Source: Sediminicola sp. YIK13
GTDB lineage: Bacteria > Bacteroidota > Bacteroidia > Flavobacteriales > Flavobacteriaceae
Assembly: GCF_001430825.1 (NCBI RefSeq)
Contig: NZ_CP010535.1
Location: forward strand, 3,452,501 to 3,516,500
Length of the DNA: 64,000 nt
Reading direction: 5' to 3'
Under the pieces are notes generated by a model, which worked only from the letters and a program-made list of their open reading frames with translations, made no database searches and had not been told where the DNA came from. This document shows positions 1 to 10,004 of the stretch, one piece after another (position 1 is the stretch's first letter; each line of letters starts with the position of its first letter). The position numbers and the translations under genes were made by a program.

Positions 1-828
1 AAGTATCCTGCGATCTTAACCGATGAGGTGGTGGGAAAGGAAGCAACCGAACTTTTTAAGGATGCCCAAACCTTATTGGAAAAGATCTTCGATGAGAAAT
101 TGCTTACTGCCAAAGCGGTTTTTGGGCTGTTTCAGGCAAATAGCATTAATGATGACGATATTGAGGTGATCGTGCCACCAGGGCATCATGCCAAAAAACA
201 CCAAGGAGAAAAGAAATTTGTGTTTCGGACCTTGAGACAACAATTGAAAAAATATGAGGGCAAACCAAATTTTGCCCTAGCGGATTATATAGCCCCAAAG
301 GAATCGGGGATTGAGGATTATATGGGCTTCTTTTGTGTTTCTACAGGGTTTGGCACCGCCGAGTTGGCCGCGGATTATGAAAAGGATCTGGATGATTACA
401 ATTCCATAATGATCAAAGCATTATCGGACCGTTTGGCCGAGGCCTTTGCCGAGTATTTGCACAAGGAGGTAAGAACTGATCATTGGGGGTATGCCTCCGA
501 TGAGCGATTGACCAATGAAGAGTTGATCTCAGAATCATATAAAGGAATAAGACCGGCCCCAGGGTATCCGGCATGTCCCGACCATTTGGAAAAATTGACC
601 ATTTGGGAACTGTTAAGGGTAAAACAGCGTATTGGTGTTAAACTTACCGATAGCTTGGCAATGTGGCCTGCGGCCAGTGTGAGCGGCTACTATTTTGCCC
701 ATCCTGAGGCCAGATATTTTGGGGTAGGAAAAATAAAGGAAGATCAGGTGTATGATTTTGCAAAACGCAAGGCAATCTCAGAAGAAATGGCTGAAAAATG
801 GTTGGCGCCAAATATTGCCGATGATTGA
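1..828 (+). CDS. metH: Methionine synthase (cobalamin-dependent), C-terminal part, 5' end outside window
   Basis: The reading frame is open from the first base and runs to TGA at 826-828, so this is the 3' end of a larger gene. The 275 residues cover the end of the cobalamin region and the AdoMet-binding reactivation domain of MetH. The hallmark RPAPGYPACPDH (about residue 184 of the fragment) matches the family's AdoMet-binding motif, followed by SGYYFAHPEARYF. MetH transfers a methyl group from 5-methyl-THF to homocysteine; this domain re-methylates oxidised cob(II)alamin. metF, which makes 5-methyl-THF, lies about 200 bases downstream on the same strand, so they probably form a methionine unit. 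Whether the homocysteine-binding domain is on the same polypeptide cannot be seen here. Confidence 0.93.
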   Translation, partial: KYPAILTDEVVGKEATELFKDAQTLLEKIFDEKLLTAKAVFGLFQANSINDDDIEVIVPPGHHAKKHQGEKKFVFRTLRQQLKKYEGKPNFALADYIAPKESGIEDYMGFFCVSTGFGTAELAADYEKDLDDYNSIMIKALSDRLAEAFAEYLHKEVRTDHWGYASDERLTNEELISESYKGIRPAPGYPACPDHLEKLTIWELLRVKQRIGVKLTDSLAMWPAASVSGYYFAHPEARYFGVGKIKEDQVYDFAKRKAISEEMAEKWLAPNIADD

Positions 829-1033
829 CGGAGTCTTTTAATGAAAACAGAATTGCGTTAGGGATAGGAGCGATATCATTTTTATGAAGGTCTAAAAGTA
901 TTGGAAACAACTGAGGCCATGAGCATAAAAATATGTAGCGGATAGCCCGGTGATACGCCCAAAGAGAATTAATAACAAAGTAAAATACCCCAAACAAGCC
1001 GAAACTTATATAAGATTAGGCTGGGGAAAGAAT

Positions 1034-1987
1034 ATGAAAGTAACAGATCACATAAAAAACGCCGAAGGTAAAACCTTGTTCTCATTTGAGATCATCCCCC
1101 CGGTGAAGGGCAAAAATATTCAGGAGTTATACGACAATATAGACCCATTGATGGAATTTAAGCCCCCCTTTATAGATGTGACCACATCAAGGGAAGAATA
1201 TGTATATATTGACAGGGACGGGCTTTTGGACAAGAAATTGACCCGTATGCGCCCAGGAACTGTTGGGATCTGTGCCTCCATAAAACATAAATACGATGTG
1301 GATACCGTACCCCACGTGCTCTGCGGAGGGTTTACCAAGGAGGAAACGGAATACCTTTTAGTGGATTGCCATTATTTGGGCATCCAAAATGTAATGGCCC
1401 TAAGGGGAGACGCTATGAAGGATGAAAAATATTTCAATCCTATACAGGGGGGGCATACCTATGCCACTGGCTTGGTAAAACAGATCCAAAACTTAAACCG
1501 AGGTAAATATTTGCACGAAGTGATCGAGACCGATGAATGTGCCGACTTTTGTATTGGGGTGGCGGGTTATCCCGAAAAGCATTTGGAGGCTCCTTCTTTG
1601 CAATCCGATCTAAAAAGGTTGAAGGAAAAGGTAGATGCAGGGGCGGATTATGTAGTGACCCAAATGTTTTTTGACAACCAGAAATACTTCCAATTTGTGG
1701 AAGCTGCCAAAGCTATGGGAATTAATGTACCCATCATCCCGGGGATAAAACCCATTGCCATAAAAAGGCATTTACAATTGTTGCCACAGGTATTTAGGAT
1801 AGATATCCCACAGGAATTGATAGAAGCCGTGGATGACTGCAAAAATAACGCTGCCGTGCGTCAAATTGGGATAGAATGGGCCATTCAACAATCCAACGAG
1901 CTAAAGGCAGCAGGCGTTCCCGTCTTGCATTATTATTCCATGGGAAAATCGGATAACATTAAGGCGATAGCGAAGGGAGTGTTTTAA
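1034..1987 (+). CDS. metF: Methylenetetrahydrofolate reductase
   Basis: 317 residues, the usual size for bacterial MetF. It reduces 5,10-methylene-THF to 5-methyl-THF using FAD and NAD(P)H, supplying MetH. It starts MKVTDHI and continues with the family's FEIIPP strand of the TIM barrel; the central LRGD and C-terminal PGIKP segments fit the flavin- and folate-binding barrel. The frame is open upstream to 950, but the ATG at 1034 is chosen because homology starts there and a GGGGAAAG stretch lies just before it. metH ends 205 bases upstream on the same strand. Confidence 0.93.
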   Translation: MKVTDHIKNAEGKTLFSFEIIPPVKGKNIQELYDNIDPLMEFKPPFIDVTTSREEYVYIDRDGLLDKKLTRMRPGTVGICASIKHKYDVDTVPHVLCGGFTKEETEYLLVDCHYLGIQNVMALRGDAMKDEKYFNPIQGGHTYATGLVKQIQNLNRGKYLHEVIETDECADFCIGVAGYPEKHLEAPSLQSDLKRLKEKVDAGADYVVTQMFFDNQKYFQFVEAAKAMGINVPIIPGIKPIAIKRHLQLLPQVFRIDIPQELIEAVDDCKNNAAVRQIGIEWAIQQSNELKAAGVPVLHYYSMGKSDNIKAIAKGVF

Positions 1988-2102
1988 TGGAATCTTCGTT
2001 TCCAAAAAAAAAAGTCAGAGTAGAGCACAAGTTGGATTCTAATCTAAGATTTGGCATTTGCAATGCGGAACGACTTAAATCTATTTGCTATTTTTACACC
2101 CC

Positions 2103-3203
2103 ATGAATCGAAACCTATTTCTCGCCTTCTTTCTTGTAGGTGCTCTTTGCTTTTCTCAGACAGTTGATGTTCCTGAAAAATATACGGTAGATGTCAATCA
2201 GTTTTATGGTTCCGTAATTCTGCACAACCCAGACATCTCCCATTTGATCTCTGCCCATCCAGGCGGATTGATCCTTGGGGTGAATAGAAAGACCTACGGT
2301 TTTGAGGAATGGGAGGCGGCATATAATTATCCGGATGTGGGCTATTCGTTCATCTATCAGGATATGAACAATTCTACCCTTGGTAAGAACTACGGGTTAT
2401 ACGCCCATTACAATTTCTATTTACTCAATAGAAACCTTCAATTCAGAATCGGTCAGGGGATTGCCTATACTACGAATCCGTATGAAAAAGTAGAAAATTT
2501 CAGGAATAACGCCTATGGATCTGACTTTTTGAGTTCTACCTATTTAATGTTGAACTATCATAAGGGGAATATTTTTAAGGGATTGGGGTTTAATGCAGGA
2601 TTATCCTTGATACATTATTCCAATGCCAATTTTAGGGCTCCCAATACATCTACCAATACCCTGGCTTTTAATGTAGGGCTGGTGTATGATTTGGACGGTG
2701 GGAAGACCATAGATTACCTACCTGCACAAGCGGGTGAAAAAATTTCGGAACCTATCCGTTATAATTTTGTATTTAGATCGGGACTAAACGAAAGTGATGT
2801 AGTCAATTCCGGGCAGTATCCTTTTTATATTGTTTCGGCCTATGCGGATAAAAGATTGGGAAGAAAAAGTGCCCTTCAATTGGGAGGGGATGTGTTTTTC
2901 TCTAAATTTTTAAAGGAATTGATCAGGTTCCAATCCATAGCTTTTCCAGAATTGGAAGTTTCAGCTGATGACGATTATAAAAGGGTGGGGTTATTTATAG
3001 GTCACGAACTTTTTATCAATCAAATGTCAGTCACCTCACAATTGGGCTATTACGTGTATTATCCCTTTGATTTTGAAGGAAGGATTTACAATAGAATTGG
3101 TCTAAAACGTTACTTTGGTGATAAGCTATTTGCGGCCATTACCTTAAAATCCCACGGGGCAAAAGCAGAAGCTGTAGAATTCGGAATCGGGATACGGTTA
3201 TAA
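2103..3203 (+). CDS. PagL-like acyloxyacyl hydrolase / lipid A deacylase family outer-membrane protein
   Basis: About 366 residues with a clear signal peptide starting [10 protein letters not shown] and a likely cleavage after CFSQ. The body is rich in alternating aromatic and hydrophobic strands ending in a C-terminal strand, as in a beta-barrel. The segment LIHYSNANF near residue 180 resembles the His-x-Ser-Asn catalytic signature of PagL lipid A 3-O-deacylases, so lipid A or another acylated glycolipid is the likely substrate. It is about twice the length of Pseudomonas PagL, as other Bacteroidota members are. The ATG at 2103 is preferred to an in-frame ATG at 2085 because the signal peptide begins there. 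The GIN-domain lipoprotein follows closely. Confidence 0.7.
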
Positions 3204-3253
3204 TAATGGCCGATAGAAATGCAAATTATTTGATACTAGTAATATTAAAAATA

Positions 3254-4015
3254 ATGATCAAAATATTTAGAACTGTACCTTTTTTGTTGTTGGTGCTCCT
3301 TACTTCTTGCAACGGGGAGAACGCACCCGATTGTTTTCAAAATGCCGGGGACTTGGTATTGGAGGAAGTGGTTGTTGCTGAATTCAACAGAATAACGATT
3401 TACGATAATGTAGAATTGATTTTAAAACAAGGAGATGTTACCAAGGTGGAAATTGAAACAGGGGAATTCCTGAGAAACGAAGTAACCGCCGAGGTAGTTG
3501 AAGGCAGACTGTTATTGCGGGATGAAAACAATTGTAATTTTACCCGTAAATACAACCTCACAAAGATTTACGTGACAGCACCAGATATTGTGGAGATAAG
3601 AAGCAGTACCGGTTTTCCTATCACCAGCGATGGTGTTCTGGAGTTCCAAAACTTAACGTTGCTCTCTGAATCTTTTACAGTTCCCGATGCTGAAAACACA
3701 AGTGGTTCCTTTGATTTGGAATTAAATGCGGAAACGGTTCGTATCGTTTCCAATGGGATATCCTATTTTAAATTACGGGGAAATACCGTGAATTTCAACA
3801 TTGTTTTTGCTGCCGGGGATTCCCGCTTGGAGGCCAATGAATTAATATCGGATAATATCATTCTAAGCCATAGGGGAACCAATGATATGCTCCTGCGCCC
3901 AACACAATCCCTAAAGGGTACTTTAAGAGGCACGGGAGACGTTATTAGTTATGAAAGACCAGCGGTGATAGAGGTTGAGGAAATTTATAAAGGGCGACTG
4001 ATTTTCAAGGATTAG
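3254..4015 (+). CDS. Head GIN domain-containing lipoprotein (DUF2807)
   Basis: 253 residues. The start at 3254 gives a lipoprotein signal: a hydrophobic stretch followed by LLTSC, a lipobox with the acylated Cys around residue 19. The rest is a run of short beta strands ([17 protein letters not shown], then a right-handed helix-like repeat with many Asn, Val and Gly), typical of the putative auto-transporter adhesin head GIN domain common in Bacteroidota. Function is unknown; surface or periplasmic exposure is inferred from the lipobox. It starts about 50 bases after the PagL-like gene and may be co-transcribed with it. Confidence 0.75.
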
Positions 4016-4116
4016 GTTTTCAAAGAGTTGTGCTTCGTTGCACTTGGTAAGGATTTGTCCAGAATCCCGGTTCAAATAGTTTGAACGGATACAGTTTTGA
4101 TTATATTTAGGTACAT

Positions 4117-5196
4117 ATGACCTTTCCACTTTTTACATACCTCAAGAATTTCTTTGTTTCCAAAAGATTAATTGGTGGAGGTTTAGTTCCCGAAAACTTG
4201 AGCCAAGCGGATGTTTTATTGCAAGGGCTCATCAAGGAGAACAAGATACCGGGTTTGGCCGTTACGGTTTTAAAAGAAGGAGTCACCATTTTTCAAAAAG
4301 GGTACGGTTATGCCGACCTGGATTCCAAAAAGGGAGTGGATCCAAGGAAAACCATATTTAGGATTGCCAGCGTATCCAAACCCATAGCCGCCACGGCTTT
4401 GGCCCAAATGGTTGAAGACAATCTTATAAATCTGGATGCTTCATTTTATAAATACGTGCCCTATTTTCCGAAAAAGCAATATGACTTTACAATTCGTCAT
4501 TTGGCGGGTCACACGGCAGGTATAAGAGGATACAAGGGGAAGGAGTATGGGTTGAATAAGCCATACTCTATTAAGGAAAGCATAGAGATTTTTAAGGATT
4601 CGGATCTGCTTTTTAAACCCGGAACAAGTTATCATTACAATAGTTTTGACTGGGTGATGGTCTCCCTTGCTATGCAGGAGGCCAGTGGGTTGCCATTTGA
4701 TGAGTATGTCAGGGAAAAGGTGCTGCTGCCATTACAATTGTACAATACAACTCCGGAAGTTGCCGGTAAAAAGTATTCTGATGCTGCAAGCTTCTATTCC
4801 AAAAACAGGATTGGCTTTAGAAAGGCTATCCCCGTTAATAATTGGTACAAACTGGCAGGAGGGGGATTTCTTTCCACTTCTGAAGATGTCGCCAATTTTG
4901 GGAATGTCTATCTCCAAAAAAAAGTGGGCAAGGAACACACCTGGTCCCAATTTGTAACCTCAGAAATGGTAGAGAATAAACCCACTTATTATGGGTTGGG
5001 TTGGCAGGTGAGTAGGGATAAGAAGGGGAGACCTTTTTACGGACATATTGGCAATGGGGTTGGGGGCTATTCCAATTTTTTTGTGTATCCAAAACAACAA
5101 GTTGTATTTTCCATTTTGGTGAACTGCACGAATCCTGAAATTCAGCAAGAGCTGGATGAGGTTGTAGATGAGATTTTAAGCAACCTAATGGCATAG
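4117..5196 (+). CDS. Serine hydrolase, class C beta-lactamase / LACTB-like family
   Basis: 359 residues. The catalytic SxxK tetrad is SVSK at residues 85-88 (in RIASVSKPIAAT), the second-motif tyrosine lies in YHYNS near 172-176, and the third motif is the GHIG segment near residue 310. These define the penicillin-recognising enzyme fold; family members include esterases, DD-peptidases and peptidases, so the substrate is not predictable. No signal peptide is obvious at the chosen ATG. The next gene downstream on the same strand is a large BNR protein, and the same order recurs at the other end of the window. Confidence 0.8.
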   Translation: MTFPLFTYLKNFFVSKRLIGGGLVPENLSQADVLLQGLIKENKIPGLAVTVLKEGVTIFQKGYGYADLDSKKGVDPRKTIFRIASVSKPIAATALAQMVEDNLINLDASFYKYVPYFPKKQYDFTIRHLAGHTAGIRGYKGKEYGLNKPYSIKESIEIFKDSDLLFKPGTSYHYNSFDWVMVSLAMQEASGLPFDEYVREKVLLPLQLYNTTPEVAGKKYSDAASFYSKNRIGFRKAIPVNNWYKLAGGGFLSTSEDVANFGNVYLQKKVGKEHTWSQFVTSEMVENKPTYYGLGWQVSRDKKGRPFYGHIGNGVGGYSNFFVYPKQQVVFSILVNCTNPEIQQELDEVVDEILSNLMA

Positions 5197-5364
5197 GAAA
5201 TAAGAACTGGGGATGCTCTACATTCTATCTTGACTACTTTTTCAATTTCTGTGAAAAGTTTCTTTATATTTATGCGAACCGACCAAAAAAAGAAATAGTT
5301 ATTCAATTGTTTTTTTTGATTTGTGTCGGGTTTAAATTAGTATCAATAATCCAACTAAACCAAT

Positions 5365-8300
5365 ATGATGAGCACTGTTCGTTTACTTCTGTTAACCTTT
5401 CTTTTACTTCCCTTATTTTTATATCCCCAACGCAGCAAGAAGAAAAACCCCGTACCGGAAACCGTACTGGTCGATAAAGATTTTCACCAGCTAAAATGGC
5501 GAAATATAGGCCCATTTAGAGGGGGAAGAAGTGTAACGAGTACAGGCGTGGTAGACCAGCCAATGACCTATTATATGGGTTCTACCGGAGGTGGAGTTTG
5601 GAAAACCGTCGATGACGGCATTACATGGAAGAATATTTCGGACGGATTCTTTAAGACAGGGACCGTAGGTGCGATAGCAGTTGCCGAGAGCAATTCCAAT
5701 ATGGTGGTCGTCGGGATGGGGGAACATGCTGCCAGAGGGGTGATGACCTCCATGGGAAATGGAGTTTATAAATCCATGGATGCAGGAAAAACTTGGAAGC
5801 ATATTGGGCTGGAGAATAGCAGGCATATTTCTGATGTGGTCATAGATCCCAAGGATCCTAATATTATTTTTATCTCTGCCCAAGGGGCTCAATACGGAGC
5901 GTCTTCAGATAGGGGTGTTTACCGCTCCAAAGATGGTGGTGCCACCTGGGAAAAAGTACTTTTCGTAAACAATCTTACCGGGGCATCCTCTTTGAGCATG
6001 GATATGAACAATTCCTTGATCCTATATGCCAGTATGTGGGAACACCAACGATTTCCATGGACCATGGTTTCCGGTGGAGAGGGTTCCGGTCTCTATAAAT
6101 CAACGGATGGCGGTACCACTTGGGAACAGATGAAGGAAGGGTTGCCCAAGGAAATGGGCAAATCGGGTATTTCGGTATCACGTGCAAATTCTGACAGGGT
6201 GTATGCCGTTTTGGAGGCCGAAGGAAAGCAAGGTGGGGTATATCGTTCTGATGATGGCGGAAAAAAGTGGAAACAGACAAGTAAGGATAGGATCAATATT
6301 GCCAGATCTTGGTACTACATGGAAATTTTTGCGGATCCACAGAATGAGGATTGGGTGTATGTCCTTAATGCTCCCGTGACCAAATCCATCGATGGTGGGG
6401 CAAATTTCAGTCCCATTTCCACGCCTCATGGGGATAACCATCATTTGTGGATACACCCAAATAACCATGATATTATGATCAACTCTAATGATGGTGGCGC
6501 AAATGTTTCCAATAATGGGGGCAAAAGCTGGAGTACCCAGGAGAATCAGCCCACGGCGCAATTTTATAGGGTAATCACGGATAATTTGGTGCCTTACAAC
6601 ATTTATGGGGGCCAGCAGGACAATTCTTCTGTATCCATAGTGAGCAGGACCACGGACAATGGCATCGATTGGCAAGACTGGCAGCCTGCATCTGGATGTG
6701 AAAGTGCATATTTGGCCTTTGATCCCAATAATCCTGATGTGATCTATGGTGGGTGTTACCAAGGGATCATTGAAAAATTTTATAAGGCTTCGCAGCAATC
6801 AAAATCCATTAAGGAATATCCTGAACTGGGGTTGGGCGTAGTGCCTAGTGATTTTAAGTTCCGATATAATTGGAACGCACCAATCATAGCCTCTCCCCAC
6901 GATGTCAATACCATTTATCACGCAGGTAACGTAGTTTTTAAGACCATGGATGGCGGTACAACCTGGGAGACCGTTTCCGGTGACCTTACCAGAAATGACA
7001 AAACCAAACAAGGACCCGGTGGCGGCCCGTTTACCAATGAGGCCGCAGGTGGTGAAAATTATAATACCATTATGTACTTAGTAGAGTCGCCCCATGAAAA
7101 AGGGGTGCTTTGGGCAGGTTCGGATGACGGACTAGTGCATATCACCAAGGATGGTGGCGGATCATGGCAAAATGTGAGTCCAGCTGGTTTGGGTGAAGGC
7201 ATTGTCAATCATATAGAAGTTTCTCCCCATAATCCTGCCACGGCCTACGTGACGGTTATGAAATACAAGTTTATGGACCTTGCCCCATACATTTATAAGA
7301 CAACAGATTACGGTGCTTCATGGACCAAGGTGGTCAATGGCATTTCGGATCCCCATACCTTCGTAAGAGTGGTAAAGGAAGATCCCAAGAAACCGGGACT
7401 GCTCTATGCCGGTACGGAGACTGGACTTTATATTTCGTTTGACGCAGGGGCCAATTGGCAGCCTTTTCAATTGAACCTACCCGTAGTGGCCATCAATGAT
7501 CTGGCGATACAAGACAATGATCTTATTGCCGCAACGGCGGGAAGATCGTTCTGGATCTTGGATGACCTTAGTGCCCTGCAGAATAACGAATTTAATAAAG
7601 AAAGTATGACATTGTTCCAGCCTAAGGATACCTACCTTCTTTTCGGGGGAAGTAGCGATAAGCCAGTGCCTGGAATTGGACAGAACCCCAAGGAAGGCGT
7701 TACCATGGATTATTACTTGCCCAAGGCAGTGGATAGCTTGGATTTAACATTGGAAGTATTTAAAGGCGATAAGCTCATTAGAACGTTTACCAATAAAAAA
7801 CCAAAGGATTTTAGATCATGGCCCGGAGGTCCGTCCAAGCCTGAGGTTCTTTCCTCAAAAAAAGGATATAACCGTTTCACATGGGATTTTAGAACCGAAG
7901 ATATTCCAGTGGTGGAGAAGGTGTTTTCCATGGGTGGAAATAGTGGCTACAGAGTAGGGCCCGGAACTTATACCTTAAAGCTTTCATTGGATGGCAACGT
8001 TTCAGAGACAACCGTAACTGTTATGATGAATCCAAATATAGAGGCAACTACCGTTGAATATGCAGAGCAACAAGATATATTGGCCTCCATAGACCAGACT
8101 ATTCAGGATATGCATGAAGCTGTTAATCAAATGCGTTCCACGAAAAGTCAGATTGAGGCTTATAAAAAGTTATTGGAAAAGAACAACACCATAAGCGGCG
8201 CCAAAGAACTGGTGGTTCTGGGAGACTCTTTGTTAACCCGTATAGAAACTTGGGAAGAAAACCTTATCCAACCAAAACAGGAGACTTTTCAGGATGTCAT

Positions 8301-8523
8301 CAACTTCAATAATAAATTAAGTGCCCAATTGTTGCATTTGAAGGGATATATAGATGAAGCCTATCCAAAAGTGACCCAAGGTGCTAAGACCAGATTGTCC
8401 GATTTATTGGGACAATGGAATTCTTTTAAAAAGGAGCGCGATGCAATGGTGGTTACCGAAATGAAGGCCTATAACGAGATGTATAAAAAATTGGAAATCC
8501 CGGCTTTGATCATGGGTCAATAG
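5365..8523 (+). CDS. Secreted BNR/Asp-box repeat protein, VPS10/sortilin-like beta-propeller
   Basis: 1052 residues beginning with a signal peptide ([10 protein letters not shown], then a hydrophobic core ending before QRSKKK). I count about eleven Asp-box type motifs (S/T-x-D-G-G-x-T-W) across the first 700 residues, for example [18 protein letters not shown] and KTMDGGTTW, which build one or two beta-propellers of the sortilin/glycosyl hydrolase BNR type. The last 250 residues are a beta-sandwich-like segment and a helical, coiled-coil-prone tail without a sorting domain. Function is unknown; export to periplasm or surface is inferred. It is paralogous along its whole length to the protein at 58736-61852. 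Confidence 0.8.
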   Translation: MMSTVRLLLLTFLLLPLFLYPQRSKKKNPVPETVLVDKDFHQLKWRNIGPFRGGRSVTSTGVVDQPMTYYMGSTGGGVWKTVDDGITWKNISDGFFKTGTVGAIAVAESNSNMVVVGMGEHAARGVMTSMGNGVYKSMDAGKTWKHIGLENSRHISDVVIDPKDPNIIFISAQGAQYGASSDRGVYRSKDGGATWEKVLFVNNLTGASSLSMDMNNSLILYASMWEHQRFPWTMVSGGEGSGLYKSTDGGTTWEQMKEGLPKEMGKSGISVSRANSDRVYAVLEAEGKQGGVYRSDDGGKKWKQTSKDRINIARSWYYMEIFADPQNEDWVYVLNAPVTKSIDGGANFSPISTPHGDNHHLWIHPNNHDIMINSNDGGANVSNNGGKSWSTQENQPTAQFYRVITDNLVPYNIYGGQQDNSSVSIVSRTTDNGIDWQDWQPASGCESAYLAFDPNNPDVIYGGCYQGIIEKFYKASQQSKSIKEYPELGLGVVPSDFKFRYNWNAPIIASPHDVNTIYHAGNVVFKTMDGGTTWETVSGDLTRNDKTKQGPGGGPFTNEAAGGENYNTIMYLVESPHEKGVLWAGSDDGLVHITKDGGGSWQNVSPAGLGEGIVNHIEVSPHNPATAYVTVMKYKFMDLAPYIYKTTDYGASWTKVVNGISDPHTFVRVVKEDPKKPGLLYAGTETGLYISFDAGANWQPFQLNLPVVAINDLAIQDNDLIAATAGRSFWILDDLSALQNNEFNKESMTLFQPKDTYLLFGGSSDKPVPGIGQNPKEGVTMDYYLPKAVDSLDLTLEVFKGDKLIRTFTNKKPKDFRSWPGGPSKPEVLSSKKGYNRFTWDFRTEDIPVVEKVFSMGGNSGYRVGPGTYTLKLSLDGNVSETTVTVMMNPNIEATTVEYAEQQDILASIDQTIQDMHEAVNQMRSTKSQIEAYKKLLEKNNTISGAKELVVLGDSLLTRIETWEENLIQPKQETFQDVINFNNKLSAQLLHLKGYIDEAYPKVTQGAKTRLSDLLGQWNSFKKERDAMVVTEMKAYNEMYKKLEIPALIMGQ

Positions 8524-8569
8524 TTTTATTTATTCCATCGGGTCAACGGATGGAGAAGAACTAAAAAAA

Positions 8570-8594
8570 AGAGCCTCTACCAGAGGCTCTTTTT
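8570..8594 (+). terminator. Rho-independent terminator, probably bidirectional
   Basis: A 9-bp perfect stem AGAGCCTCT / AGAGGCTCT with loop ACC is flanked by an A run on the left and TTTT on the right. It sits between the convergent BNR gene and gldA and can serve both. Confidence 0.85.
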
Positions 8595-8619
8595 GTATTT
8601 ATCAAAAAGGAATTGGCTT

Positions 8620-9516
8620 TTAAATATTGGTCAATTCCGTGAACAGACTTTCTAGATTTTTGTTCTTTCTGCTTAATTGTAGCGTTTTAAGTTTATTGTC
8701 ATGGGCAAAATCAAAGACAACGGGTCTCATATCTACAGAGGTGTTGAAAGTAATATCATAGACAAAGCCTCCAATATTTTTAACATGGACCACATTGGGC
8801 AATTTTTGCAAAAAGGCTTCCTCCACCCTATAGTCGAATTCAACTTCTATAATTTGTTCTTCCTCAGATCTCAACTCCTCCAGTTTCTTATCGGCCACTA
8901 CAACTCCTTTGTTGATGATGATGACACGGTCACAAACAGCTTCTACCTCTTTCATAATATGGGTAGACAGTAAGATGGTTTTTTGTTTCCCTATCTCTTT
9001 GATCAGTTTGCGTATTTCCAAAAGTTGGTTGGGGTCCAGTCCGGTAGTTGGTTCATCCAAAATCAACACCTCAGGATCGTGCAACAAGGCAGCGGCAAGG
9101 CCCACCCTCTGACGGTATCCCTTTGAAAGTTGTCCAATTTTTTTGTGTGACTCGGGAGCCAGGCCTGTTTGGTCGATGACCGTTTCAATCCGGTCTTTCC
9201 CTACCTTATAAACATTGGCATTGAATTCCAGATACTCCTTTACATACATATCCAAATAGAGCGGATTGTGTTCTGGAAGGTATCCGATACTTTTTTGTAC
9301 CTGTTTTTTATCAGTTTGCACATCAAAGGAATTTACAGCTGCTTCCCCATTGTCTGCAAGACTATAAGTCGTAAGGATTTTCATCAGGGTTGATTTGCCA
9401 GCACCATTGGGGCCTAAGAATCCAACAATTTCCCCTTTTTCTATGGTAAAGGATATATTTGATAATGCTTTTTGGGAACCAAAACTTTTAGAGATGTTTT
9501 TGACCGCTATGGACAT
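8620..9516 (-). CDS. gldA: Gliding motility-associated ABC transporter ATP-binding subunit GldA
   Basis: 298 residues from the ATG at 9516; the frame is open slightly further upstream but the family N-terminus MSIAVKNISKSFG begins here. It has Walker A GPNGAGKST at residues 35-43, the signature LSKGYRQRVGLA, Walker B VLILDEPT and a switch His in STHIM. The C-terminal 80 residues match the GldA-type extension. In Flavobacterium, GldA works with the membrane subunits GldF and GldG in gliding and type IX secretion-linked surface display; those partners are not in this window, although gldB and gldC are, at 28-29 kb. It is transcribed alone, convergent with the BNR gene. Confidence 0.88.
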   Translation of the reverse strand: MSIAVKNISKSFGSQKALSNISFTIEKGEIVGFLGPNGAGKSTLMKILTTYSLADNGEAAVNSFDVQTDKKQVQKSIGYLPEHNPLYLDMYVKEYLEFNANVYKVGKDRIETVIDQTGLAPESHKKIGQLSKGYRQRVGLAAALLHDPEVLILDEPTTGLDPNQLLEIRKLIKEIGKQKTILLSTHIMKEVEAVCDRVIIINKGVVVADKKLEELRSEEEQIIEVEFDYRVEEAFLQKLPNVVHVKNIGGFVYDITFNTSVDMRPVVFDFAHDNKLKTLQLSRKNKNLESLFTELTNI

Positions 9517-9531
9517 AAAAATAATTTTTAT

Positions 9532-9539
9532 CAAAAATA
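9532..9539 (-). promoter_or_regulatory. Bacteroidota -7 promoter element upstream of gldA
   Basis: On the minus strand this reads TATTTTTG, a perfect match to the TAnnTTTG -7 consensus of Bacteroidota sigma-A promoters, 15 bases before the gldA ATG. No clear TTG -33 element is seen at the usual spacing. Confidence 0.45.
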
Positions 9540-9802
9540 AAGCAAATTAACGAAACCAGGATTTCTATTTCGCGGTAGGTACTGGTATCCAAATTAGAGA
9601 ATTTTAAGAACTATTGAATAGGAAGGTTTTATTCATTCAGGAATCTGGGGAAATTTTAAAAATCAATTATTCTCAATAATTGTTATTTTTTACCTTCATA
9701 TGAATGGCAATTGTTTAATAAATTGGAATATTTGAAAAAAGAACCTCATAAAAGCTGATTTTTAAATATAATATTTACCTTAGCTGAACATTTCATAAGA
9801 AA

Positions 9803-9874
9803 ATGACAAAACAATATATCTGGAACGGTTTTTATTTCTACTTCTTTTTTAAGGGAGGTACGGGACTGTTCTAG
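9803..9874 (+). CDS. Phe/Tyr-rich leader peptide of the aromatic amino acid operon
   Basis: A 23-codon ORF from ATG 9803 to TAG 9872-9874. Residues 10-16 are FYFYFFF, encoded at 9830-9850; in total six Phe, three Tyr and one Trp among 23 residues. It ends 27 bases before a Rho-independent hairpin and 130 bases before pheA. Such a composition is not expected by chance and is the hallmark of a transcription-attenuation leader peptide, as in enterobacterial pheL. Stalling of the ribosome on these codons when charged tRNA-Phe or tRNA-Tyr is scarce would decide which downstream hairpin forms. No recognisable Shine-Dalgarno is present, as is common in this phylum. Confidence 0.85.
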   Translation: MTKQYIWNGFYFYFFFKGGTGLF

Positions 9875-9931
9875 CATATTTTAAAAATATAGATAGTAAA
9901 AAAGTCCCGTGAAAACAGGGACTTTTTTTTT
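9860..9931 (+). promoter_or_regulatory. Transcription attenuator (antiterminator/terminator switch) before pheA
   Basis: The terminator is stem AAAGTCCC (9901-9908) with GGGACTTT (9918-9925), loop of nine, followed by a T run to 9931. The alternative pairing is ACGGGACT (9860-9867), inside the last codons of the leader ORF, with AGTCCCGT (9903-9910): 8 perfect base pairs that consume the left arm of the terminator. A ribosome stalled at 9830-9850 leaves 9860-9867 free and favours the antiterminator; a ribosome reaching the stop at 9872 covers it and favours termination. The geometry is that of classical amino acid attenuation. Confidence 0.82.
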
Positions 9932-10004
9932 GGTCTAAACTTAAATGGCTTTCTTTTTTAAAACGAACAAATATTCCCTTTAAAAATAGGGTAGGATAAG
10001 CATA

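Noticed and set aside
644-997. 117-codon minus-strand frame across the end of metH
   Set aside because: It overlaps the conserved end of metH, and its translation is rich in Pro, His and Leu with no family pattern.
829-1033. Possible riboswitch between metH and metF
   Set aside because: No SAM- or cobalamin-riboswitch core motif is visible, and the region shows no strong stem with a T run.
6178-6798. 206-codon open frame antisense to the first BNR gene
   Set aside because: It lies inside a strongly supported coding gene with clear Asp-box repeats; the antisense frame shows no domain and results from repeat codon bias. The same applies to antisense frames in the second BNR gene.
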